A stretch of DNA of 38,782 nt from assembly GCA_022071975.1 (NCBI GenBank), contig JAJVIO010000085.1:1-38782 (forward strand). Direction: 5' to 3'. The notes under the pieces were generated by a model that saw only the letters and a list, made by a program, of their open reading frames with translations, did not search any database and had not been told where the DNA came from. A program made the translations under genes and the position numbers. This DNA comes from Planctomycetota bacterium (GTDB taxonomy: Bacteria; Planctomycetota; UBA8742; UBA2392). Positions 32,001 through 38,782 of the stretch are shown piece after piece. Numbering within the stretch: the first letter of the stretch is position 1; every line of letters starts with the position of its first letter.

Positions 32001-32992
32001 CCCTTGAACAACCTCGGTAGAGCTCGAGCGAGAAGCAGCAGCAGAACGCCGCAGACGAGCGCCTGCAACCAGATGGCATCGCGTGGCTCTGACGTTGAGC
32101 AGCCGCCATCTCCGCCCCCGTCACCGCCACCGCCGCTGGTGGTGTAGGTGAATCCCCCGGTTGCAGTGAAACTGCCGTACTGGGTGGTGACTACGACATC
32201 CACAGGACCTGCCGCGTGGGGTGGCGAGCTGCACTGGATCTGCGTCTGGGACACTGTGCCGGCCGCCGCCAGGCCGCCGAAGGTGACTGTGGTGGATGCG
32301 GGATCGAAGTTCGTTCCCGAGATCACCACGAAGGTGCCGCCCGCCACGTCGCCCGAGTTGGGGGTGATGCTGGTGACCGTCGGGCCGACCACGAGTATGA
32401 GCATGACCCCGTTCACCGTACCGGTGTCGCCGAGCGTGGAATCACGGAACTCCAAGGTCCACGTCCCGTTCGCCTGCGCGGGCGTCAATCCCGCAAACAC
32501 AGCGTCCAGGCTGGTGACAGCGCCACCAGTTGCCGCGCCGCCGGCTGAGCTGGTGCGGTACTGGCCGGCCGGAATTGCCGCCGTCGCACCGACCGCCGCC
32601 GCGGATGCCCAGAAGTCGTTGGCGCTGGACAGGTCTGAAAAGGCGTACGCCCCTGACAGGTCTGAGTCGTCGCCGAGGGCCGTAACGGTGGTGGCGCCGG
32701 TCCGGCTGAAGATGGTGGCAGCAGGCGAGCCGCCCGGCGCCCTCAGCACCACGTCCAGGTCGCCAACCCAGGTGTGGGCGACATCCATGCTGAGCACGAC
32801 GTTGCGCACGTTCAATGGTACTCCGCTCACGGCGAAACTCACGGTGCGCGCTGTCCCATACGCCGGGGGCGTTGTGGCCGTGCCGTCCGGGATCGCGCCG
32901 GTTCCCGTGCCGTTGAAGGAGAAGGTGGTGAACTGGGCCGTCGCTTCAGCGCAGAACGCCAGAAGCAACAGCGCAACCAGAAGAATCCGCAT
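31994..32992 (-). CDS. Secreted P-domain/IPT protein with C-terminal Gly-Cys-TM-basic sorting tail
   Basis: The 332-residue protein has a signal peptide (MRILLVALLLLAFCAEATAQ) and GGAG 7 bases before ATG 32992. Residues about 21-203 look like a proprotein-convertase P domain (VRNVVLSMDVAHTWVGDLDV; VVLRAPGG; TWTLEFRDSTLGDTGTVNGV). Residues 204-283 form an IPT/TIG domain (TSITPNSGDVAGGTFVVISG ... TNFDPASTTVTFGG). The end is a Gly-Asp run, GGCSTSEP, a hydrophobic helix (IWLQALVCGVLLLLLARAL) and basic RLFKGG. That architecture resembles CTERM-type sorting signals in which a Cys before the TM helix is processed for lipid attachment. A surface protein is likely. The last codons coincide with the junction to the IS481 fragment, so the original C-terminus may have been longer. 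Confidence 0.75.
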   Translation of the reverse strand: MRILLVALLLLAFCAEATAQFTTFSFNGTGTGAIPDGTATTPPAYGTARTVSFAVSGVPLNVRNVVLSMDVAHTWVGDLDVVLRAPGGSPAATIFSRTGATTVTALGDDSDLSGAYAFSDLSSANDFWASAAAVGATAAIPAGQYRTSSAGGAATGGAVTSLDAVFAGLTPAQANGTWTLEFRDSTLGDTGTVNGVMLILVVGPTVTSITPNSGDVAGGTFVVISGTNFDPASTTVTFGGLAAAGTVSQTQIQCSSPPHAAGPVDVVVTTQYGSFTATGGFTYTTSGGGGDGGGDGGCSTSEPRDAIWLQALVCGVLLLLLARALPRLFKGG

Positions 32993-33088
32993 GATCCGCT
33001 CCGTTGGTTGAGGACCGCCAGGCGGCTGCAGCGAGAGTTCCGCCGCCCGGATAGACGGCATTCTAGTCACGGCGCGGCGAAAGAAAAG

Positions 33089-33117
33089 CCCAATGGGCGT
33101 ATACGTATCCCATTGGG
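33089..33117. promoter_or_regulatory. Perfect inverted repeat, probable operator
   Basis: CCCAATGGG (33089-33097) and CCCATTGGG (33109-33117) are perfect reverse complements around an 11-base centre that itself contains the palindrome ATACGTAT (33101-33108). It lies 38 bases before the start of a small ribbon-helix-helix-like gene and between that gene and the divergent secreted-protein gene. A dimeric or tetrameric regulator site is the best explanation, possibly autoregulation by the neighbouring protein. Confidence 0.5.
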
Positions 33118-33155
33118 GCAATTGTGCCGACACGGTGGTTGGCTACGTTGCGCCC

Positions 33156-33380
33156 ATGAGCGAGAAGAAGACCCAGCGCAACGTCCGCATCCCTGATGAG
33201 CTCGTGAAGGACATCCAGCGCATGGCGGACAGCCTGCACGAAGTGGGGCTGCTCCCCGACGCCAACTGGAGCGGCGCGCTGGTCATGATTCTGATGCAGG
33301 CCAAGAAGGCCGGCTTGCTTGAGGTCCCACCCACCTGGTACCAACCACCCCAGCCAAGCCAGCGGCGCGCGAAGAAGTAG
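33156..33380 (+). CDS. Small ribbon-helix-helix-like protein
   Basis: The 74-residue protein starts MSEKKTQRNVRIPDELVKDI, the strand-then-helix pattern (RNVRIPDELVKDIQRMADSL) of CopG/Arc-type ribbon-helix-helix DNA-binding proteins. A second helix (WSGALVMILMQAKKAGLLEV) and a proline-rich basic tail (PPQPSQRRAKK) follow. ATG 33156 is chosen over 33093 because the motif begins directly after it; no strong ribosome site is visible. The inverted repeat 38 bases upstream is a natural operator candidate. It lies just before the tracrRNA and cas9, so regulation of the CRISPR locus is possible but not shown. Confidence 0.55.
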   Translation: MSEKKTQRNVRIPDELVKDIQRMADSLHEVGLLPDANWSGALVMILMQAKKAGLLEVPPTWYQPPQPSQRRAKK

Positions 33381-33466
33381 TCGCCGCGAATGCGAGTGAA
33401 CTATCGGAGCAGCCCGCGGCCCCAACTCGAAGCCCGTCTCGCACGAGTCCGACCGTTTACTCCGGG

Positions 33467-33589
33467 AAAAAACGCGAAACGCCCCTCGGGGAGGCGCTGC
33501 GTTGAACGCGCCTTGGCGCGTCCGTTTACGTCGCTGGAAAGTCCGAACGACTTACTGTGGAATGCCGGACAAACCTGCTCAAGTACACT
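33467..33589 (-). ncRNA. tracrRNA of the type II-C system
   Basis: The anti-repeat is at 33554-33589. Its plus strand matches the reverse complement of the array repeat over 16 consecutive bases (CCTGCTCAAGTACACT) and again at CTGTGG, with a mismatched middle that would give a bulged duplex. Reading the minus strand, the anti-repeat is followed directly by a hairpin AAGTC-GTTCG-GACTT (33553-33539), a perfect ACGCGCC-AA-GGCGCGT hairpin (33521-33506), a third GC-rich stem (33496-33480), and TTTTTT at 33472-33467, a Rho-independent-type end. The plus orientation offers no such tail before cas9. Length is about 123 nt. Confidence 0.85.
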
Positions 33590-33595
33590 GACCAT

Positions 33596-33624
33596 ATTGT
33601 TATCCTGTCGCCTCGCATTTGCAA
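33596..33624 (-). promoter_or_regulatory. Probable tracrRNA promoter
   Basis: On the minus strand TTGCAA (33624-33619) and AACAAT (33601-33596) are separated by 17 bases. The start would fall 6-7 bases further, at about 33589, precisely the first base of the anti-repeat. The -35 box overlaps the cas9 ribosome-binding region (TTGCAAGGGG), so tracrRNA initiation and cas9 expression could interfere. Confidence 0.5.
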
Positions 33625-33633
33625 GGGGCGACT

Positions 33634-36600
33634 ATGAAAAACACCGCTGATCAGTTCATCCTCGGTCTCGACATCGGCGCCAACTCGGTAGGTTGGGCCC
33701 TGTTCGAGCCTGACCCCGTTTATCTCGACGAGACAGGAAGGTTGGAGCCCGGCCGCCTGGTCTGGGACGAACGTGGCCCCGCACTCGGAGCTCACGTGTT
33801 CGAGGCCGGCGTCGACAACTACTTCGGCTCGGGCCAGGGGAAGGAAGAGTCCCGAAACGCCAAGCGCCGGTTGATGCGCGCCCAGCGCCGCATGGCTCAA
33901 CGGCGCGCGCGCCGCCAGGCTAAAACTTACAACCTACTTGCAAGCAGCGCCTTGCTGCCCGCACTGCCGTCGGAAGCTGAGGATTCCCGCGCAGCGCGCG
34001 ATGCCGCGCTGAAAGAGCTGGACCGGCAGCTGTCTGTCGGCCTACAGCCGGAGCAATACGCGCGACTGCCCTACTACCTTCGCGCTCGCGCCCTGGACGA
34101 AAAGCTCGAGCCGCTGCAGCTGGGGCGCGCCCTCTACCACCTAGCCCAGCGCCGCGGCTTCCTGAGCAACCGCAAGGACGCAGACAAGGAAGACGAGGAA
34201 GAGAAGGGCAAGGTCAAGGGAGCCATCGCGGAGCTTGACGCGGTGATCGATCCATCGGGCGCCGACGGAAAACCCCGCACCCTCGGCGAGCACTTCTTCC
34301 GTATCGGCTCGCAGGATACCCGCGTGCGCCGTCGCTACACCTCGCGCAAGCAGTACAAGGACGAGTTCGAGGCAATCTGGACTGCACAGCAGCCTTTCCA
34401 TCCGCAGCTGCTCACGGAGGAGTTCAAGAAGCGCCTGCACGACGCAATCTTTCACCAGCGCCCGTTGAAGTCCCAGGCGCACCTGATCGGCGTCTGCGAC
34501 ATCTACGACGGCGTGCGTCACAGGCCGGCTCGCCGTCGCGCCCCGATGCACCTGCTGTGCGTACAGCGCTTCCGTTTCCTGCAGAAGGTCAACGACCTGC
34601 TGGTGGTGGGCAAAGACGGCAACACCGCGCCGCTCACGGCGGAGCAACGCGAGAAACTGGTCCATCAGCTCGAGCGAAACGCGACGGTCTCATTTGCCGA
34701 TGCCCGCAAGCTGCTGAACCTGCCCAAAGGGAGCAAGTTCAACCTTGAAGCGGGCGGCGAGAAGGGCATCAAGGGCAACCGCACTGCCGCGGACATGATC
34801 GAGGTGTTGGGCGATAAGCGCTGGTTCGCGCTGACCGAAGCGGACCGCAACCGCCTGGTCGAAGACGTCTACAGCATTCTCGACGAAGACGCGCTCAAGC
34901 GTCGCGCGGAGAGCGCCTGGGAGCTGAGCCGCTCCCAGGCGAACGCCCTGGCCGAGGTCAAGCTCGAGTCCGACTACCTGTCGCTGTCGCGCCAAGCCAT
35001 CGAGAAGCTGCTACCGATGATGGAGCAGGGCGTACCGTTTGCCACAGCGCGGAAGGAGCTGTTCGGTGAGGTAGCCGCGCAGCCGGTTCTTGAGCTGCTC
35101 CCGCCGGTGACCCAGTTTCTGCCCAGCCTGCGCAATCCCGTGGTCAGCCGCTCGCTGACCGAGCTGCGGCGCCTCGTCAACGCGCTGATCCGCCGCTACG
35201 GGAAACCCGGCCTGATCCGCGTCGAGCTGGCCCGCGAGATGCAGAAGCCCGCCAAAGTGCGCGACGAGATCCTGAAGCAGAACCGCCAGCGGCAGAAGCA
35301 GCGCGAGGATGCCGCGCAGCGCATCACAAAGGAGGCCGGCATCAGGGACCCCCGCAGCTCAGACATCGAGAAGGTGCTGCTGTTCGACGAATGCGGAGGC
35401 ATCTGCCCCTACACGGGCAGGCAGATCGGGATGCGTGACCTGTTCAACAACAAGGTTCACGTTGAACACATCATCCCCTTCAGCCGCTACCTGGACAACT
35501 CTTTCGCCAACAAGACGCTGTGCTGGGGCGAGGAGAACATCAACCGCAAGCGCAACAAGACACCCTTTGAAGCCTACAGCCACGAGGAGCTGCAGCAGAT
35601 CGCCGCGCGCGTCGCCAAGTTCAAGGGCGACCGGCACGTCGTGGAGCGCAAGCTGGAGCGTTTCCGCATTGGCACGACCGAAGAGTTGGACGAGCACTTC
35701 GGCGGCTTCACCGAGGCGGACATGCGCAACACCGCATACGCATCCAAGCTGGCGCTGGATTTTCTCGGCACGTTGTACGGCCTGCCTCCCGGCGGTTCAC
35801 ACCGGGTGGATGCAAGTGGCGTGCAGCGAATTCAACCTGTGAATGGCGGCATTACCGCCAAGCTTCGCGAGGAGTGGGGCCTGCTATCGATCATCGGCAA
35901 GCGCGAGGATGGCCGCAAATCCCGCGATGACCATCGCCACCACGCCGTGGACGCGGCATGCGTGGCCATGACCAGCCGCCGTGCAGTGCAGGTGCTGCAG
36001 ACCGCCGCGGCGCGCGCCACGGAGCAGGGCAAGCGCCGCTTCGGCGGCAAAGGTGCGGTGCCGCTGCCCTACCCCGAATTCTACGACCAGTTGCGCCAGG
36101 CCGTGGAGCAGGTCAACGTTTCGCACCGCGTGGACAAGCGCGTCAGCGGCCAGCTTCACGAGGAGACGATCTACAGCCCTCCCCGCAGCGACAACGGACA
36201 GCGAGACGGCGACGGGCCCTACACCCACATCCGCAAGGAAGTCGACAAGCTGTCGGACAAGGACATCGAGAACATCGTCGACCTCGCCGTGCGCGCGCGC
36301 GTGGAACTGAAGCTCTCCGAGCTTGGCTGGCAAGGCAAGTCCTTCGCCTCCACGGCTGGCAAGAAGCACCCGTTTGCCAGCCCGGAGCACCACCCGACGC
36401 TGCCCACGAAGGACGGGCGCCAGATCCCGATCCACAAGGTGCGCATCCGAAAGAAGAACACCGTTGAGCGCATCGGCAGCGGTGTCAGCGAACGCCATGT
36501 GCAGTTGGGCAACAACCATCACGTCGAGATCGTCGAGGTAATCGACAAGAAGGGCAAGCCGAAGTGGGAGATGCGCTTCGTGACGATGCTGGACGCTTAC

Positions 36601-36969
36601 CGGCGGCAGGCCTCAAACCAGCCGGTCGTGCAGCGCGACCACGGACCCGACACAACCTTCATTTGCTCCCTGGTGAACGGCGACGCCTTCCTGTGGGAAG
36701 CCGAAAAGGGCAACCCGGAGATTTTCCGTGTTCGTACTTTGAGCGCTACTGATGGGCGTATCGCCTTCGTTCGAAATCGAGACGCACGACAAAAGGGCCA
36801 GATGCAGGAGGCGGACAAGGAAGCATCGAAGAGGGCGAAATCACAAGGAAGAGGACGCCACAAAAGTGAGATCTCGTTCTATCAGGAGTCAATCAACGGT
36901 CTCAAGGGTAAAGGATTCCAGAAGGTGACTATCACTCCGCTCGGCGACGTGAGGCCCGTCAATGACTGA
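33634..36969 (+). CDS. cas9: Type II-C CRISPR RNA-guided endonuclease Cas9
   Basis: The 1111-residue protein is in the compact II-C size range. RuvC-I LGLDIGANSVGW carries Asp13. The arginine-rich bridge helix follows (NAKRRLMRAQRRMAQRRARR, about 75-94), then the helical recognition lobe to about 520. RuvC-II LIRVELARE carries Glu531. The HNH domain begins with CPYTGRQIG and continues HVEHIIPFSRYLDNSFANKT (His612) and RKRNKTP (Asn641). RuvC-III DDHRHHAVDAACVA carries His770 and Asp773. About 300 C-terminal residues form the WED/PAM-interacting part (HPTLPTKDGRQIPIHKVRIR then lysine/arginine-rich stretches). All nuclease residues are present, so it should be active. ATG 33634 is chosen for AGGGG 7 bases upstream; TTG 33619 is in frame but lies in the ribosome site. 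It overlaps cas1 by 8 bases. Confidence 0.98.
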   Translation: MKNTADQFILGLDIGANSVGWALFEPDPVYLDETGRLEPGRLVWDERGPALGAHVFEAGVDNYFGSGQGKEESRNAKRRLMRAQRRMAQRRARRQAKTYNLLASSALLPALPSEAEDSRAARDAALKELDRQLSVGLQPEQYARLPYYLRARALDEKLEPLQLGRALYHLAQRRGFLSNRKDADKEDEEEKGKVKGAIAELDAVIDPSGADGKPRTLGEHFFRIGSQDTRVRRRYTSRKQYKDEFEAIWTAQQPFHPQLLTEEFKKRLHDAIFHQRPLKSQAHLIGVCDIYDGVRHRPARRRAPMHLLCVQRFRFLQKVNDLLVVGKDGNTAPLTAEQREKLVHQLERNATVSFADARKLLNLPKGSKFNLEAGGEKGIKGNRTAADMIEVLGDKRWFALTEADRNRLVEDVYSILDEDALKRRAESAWELSRSQANALAEVKLESDYLSLSRQAIEKLLPMMEQGVPFATARKELFGEVAAQPVLELLPPVTQFLPSLRNPVVSRSLTELRRLVNALIRRYGKPGLIRVELAREMQKPAKVRDEILKQNRQRQKQREDAAQRITKEAGIRDPRSSDIEKVLLFDECGGICPYTGRQIGMRDLFNNKVHVEHIIPFSRYLDNSFANKTLCWGEENINRKRNKTPFEAYSHEELQQIAARVAKFKGDRHVVERKLERFRIGTTEELDEHFGGFTEADMRNTAYASKLALDFLGTLYGLPPGGSHRVDASGVQRIQPVNGGITAKLREEWGLLSIIGKREDGRKSRDDHRHHAVDAACVAMTSRRAVQVLQTAAARATEQGKRRFGGKGAVPLPYPEFYDQLRQAVEQVNVSHRVDKRVSGQLHEETIYSPPRSDNGQRDGDGPYTHIRKEVDKLSDKDIENIVDLAVRARVELKLSELGWQGKSFASTAGKKHPFASPEHHPTLPTKDGRQIPIHKVRIRKKNTVERIGSGVSERHVQLGNNHHVEIVEVIDKKGKPKWEMRFVTMLDAYRRQASNQPVVQRDHGPDTTFICSLVNGDAFLWEAEKGNPEIFRVRTLSATDGRIAFVRNRDARQKGQMQEADKEASKRAKSQGRGRHKSEISFYQESINGLKGKGFQKVTITPLGDVRPVND

Positions 36970-37885
36970 TCGTGTGTTGGACTTCTCCGAAGAGCCAGCC
37001 CGGCTTTCTGTGCGACTGGAGAACCTTGTCATTGAGCGTGACGAACAGCCGCCGCGCCTGATCCCCATGGCAGAAATCGGTGTGGTGGTCGTCTCGCACC
37101 CGCGCGTCTCCTACACACACTCCGTCCTGATGCTGTTGGCGCTGAAGGGCGGCGTCTTCGTCACCTGCGATGAACGCCGCCTGCCCATCGCCATGATGCT
37201 CCCCCTCCAATCCAACGTCACCCAGACCGAGCGCATGATCGCGCAGGCCGCAGCCACGGAGCCCGTGCGCAAACGCCTCTGGAAACGCGTCGTGCGCGCC
37301 AAGATCCAGGCCCAGGCCAGGGCCCTGGATGCCTGCGGGCTCGACGGCCAGCCCGTCCGCGCCCTGCTGCCCGAGGTGAAATCCGGCGATGCCGGCAACG
37401 TCGAGGCCCAGGCCGCGAGACGTTACTGGTCTGCCCTGTCGGGCCGCCTGTTTCCCGAGGACTTTCACCGCGAGCCGGACGGCCCGTGGCCCAACGCGCT
37501 GCTGAACTACGGATACGCCGTGCTGCGCGCCATCGTCGCCCGCGCCCTGTGCGGGGCCGGCCTGCACCCCAGTCTCGGCCTACACCACCACAACCGCTAC
37601 AACCCCTTCTGCCTGGCCGACGACCTGATGGAGCCCCTGCGCCCACTGGTGGACAAGGCCGTCATCGGCTTCCTGCGCCAGAACACCGGGGTCGCCGAAG
37701 TCACGAAGGCCGCCCGGGGACACATGATCGAGAAGCTCATGGACCGCTACATCCACCAGGACGAGGCCCGCACCGTGTTCGACCTGTCGGGCCGCGCGGC
37801 CTCGCGCCTCGCCAAGGTATTCGTTGGCGAAGCGCTGGCGAAGGACTTCGTGTTTCCCGAAGTGGCGGACGACAAAGCGCCTTAG
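36962..37885 (+). CDS. cas1: CRISPR integrase Cas1 (type II)
   Basis: The 307-residue protein is the spacer integrase that works with Cas2. The N-terminal beta domain (RLSVRLENLVIERDEQPPRL; VVVVSHPRVSYTHSVLMLLA) leads into the all-helical catalytic domain. Metal-binding residues are in place: Glu148 in GNVEAQAARRYW, His209 in GLHPSLGLHHHNR, and Asp221 in CLADDLMEPLRP. The length is normal. The start lies inside the last codons of cas9 (8-base overlap), indicating coupled translation. cas2 follows after 60 bases. No csn2 or cas4 is present, consistent with subtype II-C. Confidence 0.97.
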   Translation: MTDRVLDFSEEPARLSVRLENLVIERDEQPPRLIPMAEIGVVVVSHPRVSYTHSVLMLLALKGGVFVTCDERRLPIAMMLPLQSNVTQTERMIAQAAATEPVRKRLWKRVVRAKIQAQARALDACGLDGQPVRALLPEVKSGDAGNVEAQAARRYWSALSGRLFPEDFHREPDGPWPNALLNYGYAVLRAIVARALCGAGLHPSLGLHHHNRYNPFCLADDLMEPLRPLVDKAVIGFLRQNTGVAEVTKAARGHMIEKLMDRYIHQDEARTVFDLSGRAASRLAKVFVGEALAKDFVFPEVADDKAP

Positions 37886-37945
37886 GGGTCTGGCTCCTGG
37901 TCCTGAGCGCAGCGCAGGTAAAGCTGCCTGACCTCCACGTGATGC

Positions 37946-38299
37946 ATGAGTGAAGACAGAGACGAGTTCTGTTACCTGTCTGGGTACAAGGCCGTGTGGG
38001 TATTCGCCCTGTTCGATCTGCCGGTGATGACCAAGAAGGACCGGCGCAATTACACGCGCTTCCGGAAGGTGCTGCTGCGGGAAGGCTTCATGATGCTGCA
38101 GTTCTCGGTTTACGCCCGGTACTGCCGGTCGGAAGAGACTGCGGCCTGGTTCCGGGCGCGGGTGCAGGGTGAACTGCCTCCCAAGGGGCAGGTGCGGCTG
38201 TTGAGTGTGACGGACCGGCAGTTCGGGAAGATGGAGGTGTTTTTTGGAAAAGAAACGGAGCCGGTGGAGGAGCCGCCGCATCAATATGAGCTTTTCTAG
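37946..38299 (+). CDS. cas2: CRISPR-associated endoribonuclease-fold protein Cas2
   Basis: The 117-residue protein is the structural partner of Cas1 in spacer acquisition. The ferredoxin-like start AVWVFALFDLPVMTKKDRRN carries the conserved Asp (Asp24) after the first strand, followed by YTRFRKVLLREGFMMLQFSV and YARYCRSEETAAWFRARVQG. The strand VRLLSVTDRQFGKMEVFFG near the C-terminus completes the fold. Size and motifs match type II Cas2. It ends 52 bases before the first repeat, with a hairpin between. Confidence 0.96.
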   Translation: MSEDRDEFCYLSGYKAVWVFALFDLPVMTKKDRRNYTRFRKVLLREGFMMLQFSVYARYCRSEETAAWFRARVQGELPPKGQVRLLSVTDRQFGKMEVFFGKETEPVEEPPHQYELF

Positions 38300-38310
38300 A
38301 TCAATTCTTA

Positions 38311-38345
38311 AACCACAACTCCGCGTCGGGTGCGGAGTTGTGGTT
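38311..38345. terminator. Bidirectional-looking hairpin between cas2 and the CRISPR array
   Basis: A perfect 14-bp stem AACCACAACTCCGC / GCGGAGTTGTGGTT surrounds a 7-base loop (38325-38331). It lies 11 bases after the cas2 stop and 5 bases before the first repeat. On the minus strand the stem is followed by TTTAAGAATT, a weak T-rich run. It can end the leftward pre-crRNA and perhaps the rightward cas mRNA. The stem includes GTTGTGGTT, close to GCTGTGGTT at the repeat's end. Confidence 0.6.
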
Positions 38346-38350
38346 AGAAG

Positions 38351-38782
38351 AGTGTACTTGAGCAGGCTGTCCCGACCAACCACAGCACGTTGCTGCGCGG
38401 GATGTACTTGGTGCTCAGTGTACTTGAGCAGGCTGTCCCGACCAACCACAGCGATCGCCAGAAACAGGAACGCAAGCCCTGCAGTGTACTTGAGCAGGCT
38501 GTCCCGACCAACCACAGCTCGGCGGCGCGTCAACCATGATGGCCTGCAAGTGTACTTGAGCAGGCTGTCCCGACCAACCACAGCCAATCACGAGGCCCAT
38601 GCCTTCGTAGGTGGAGTGTACTTGAGCAGGCTGTCCCGACCAACCACAGCCGCATCATGTCGGGCGTGATGTTCTTGGCGAGTGTACTTGAGCAGGCTGT
38701 CCCGACCAACCACAGCACCATGCGTGAGCGGCCTTCATGGCTGCTTAGTGTACTTGAGCAGGCTGTCCCGACCAACCACAGC
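38351..38782 (-). CRISPR. CRISPR array, 7 repeats of 36 bp and 6 spacers of 30 bp (continues past window edge)
   Basis: Seven identical repeats start at 38351, 38417, 38483, 38549, 38615, 38681 and 38747. On the plus strand they begin AGTGTACTTGAGCAGG and end CCGACCAACCACAGC. Spacers are exactly 30 bp, giving a 66-base period. The window ends at the last base of repeat 7, so the array may go on. The minus strand is the likely transcribed strand, because that is the orientation in which the repeat start (GCTGTGG) pairs with the tracrRNA anti-repeat. On that strand each repeat carries TTGGTC, a 17-base gap and TACACT, a possible internal promoter. No degenerate terminal repeat is seen next to cas2. 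Confidence 0.98.

Noticed and set aside
31803..32147. A 114-residue helix-turn-helix protein
   Set aside because: Only the first ~65 residues match IS481; the rest is antisense to the P-domain gene, so it is listed as a transposase fragment.
33554..33634. tracrRNA on the plus strand reading into cas9
   Set aside because: Only about 44 bases separate the anti-repeat from the cas9 start, with no hairpins or terminator, whereas the minus strand has three hairpins and a U-tract.
38244..38775. Long open frames running through the CRISPR array on both strands
   Set aside because: The 66-base period is a multiple of three, so any frame free of stops in one repeat-spacer unit tends to stay open. 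The translated peptide just repeats (VYLSRLSRPTTA) and is not a gene.

Overview
The window is GC-rich (roughly 60 percent by eye) accessory DNA from a Gram-negative bacterium. The pointers are several lipoboxes, classical signal peptides, a Gly/Cys-TM-basic C-terminal sorting tail, and a nearly 4000-residue secreted Rhs/YD-repeat protein with beta-helix and Ig-like parts. The mix would fit Planctomycetota, Hydrogenedentota or a similar environmental lineage. No rRNA or housekeeping gene is present to settle it.

Layout. (1) 3-1960: the C-terminal end of an Rhs protein with a zinc-metalloprotease-like effector tip, translationally coupled (TGATG) to a small lipoprotein that is the probable immunity protein. 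(2) 2091-5522: a nest of transposon pieces around a complete IS66-type element (tnpA-tnpB-tnpC between 26-bp inverted ends). It includes a 208-bp mini-element bounded by two right-end-like termini. (3) 5906-18583, minus strand: a secreted thioredoxin-like protein followed by a 3988-residue Rhs protein. Its core is nearly identical to the fragment at the left edge, forming an inverted duplication around the IS. (4) 19045-24594: a HEAT-repeat membrane-anchored protein, a phage terminase remnant beside tRNA-like debris, two lipoproteins with a small partner gene, a membrane protein with a probable pYEATS domain, and a transposase remnant.

(5) 25473-31380: the most unusual part. A rightward, tightly overlapping operon encodes an acyl-carrier-like protein, an XRE regulator, an ImmA/IrrE-type metallopeptidase, a degenerate thymidylate-synthase-like protein and a protein resembling the helical domain of phage 5-hydroxymethyl-dU DNA kinases. 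A convergent operon encodes a thymidylate-kinase-like P-loop protein, a thymidylate-synthase-like enzyme with its active-site spacing intact, and a membrane-anchored dCTP deaminase/dUTPase-fold protein. Together these look like a chromosomal pyrimidine-nucleotide or thymine-hypermodification conflict system under XRE/ImmA control.

(6) 31603-33380: a small ORF, an IS481-type fragment, a secreted P-domain/IPT protein with a C-terminal sorting tail, and a possible ribbon-helix-helix regulator preceded by a perfect 9-bp inverted repeat. (7) 33467-38782: a type II-C CRISPR-Cas locus with tracrRNA (minus strand), cas9 (1111 aa), cas1, cas2 and an array of seven identical 36-bp repeats and six 30-bp spacers reaching the right edge. 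Anti-repeat and terminator place tracrRNA on the minus strand, so the array should be read leftward, toward cas2. Each repeat carries a plausible sigma70-like promoter, as in Neisseria type II-C arrays.

All functional assignments come from reading motifs by eye. No database search was run, and residue equivalences to reference enzymes are from memory.
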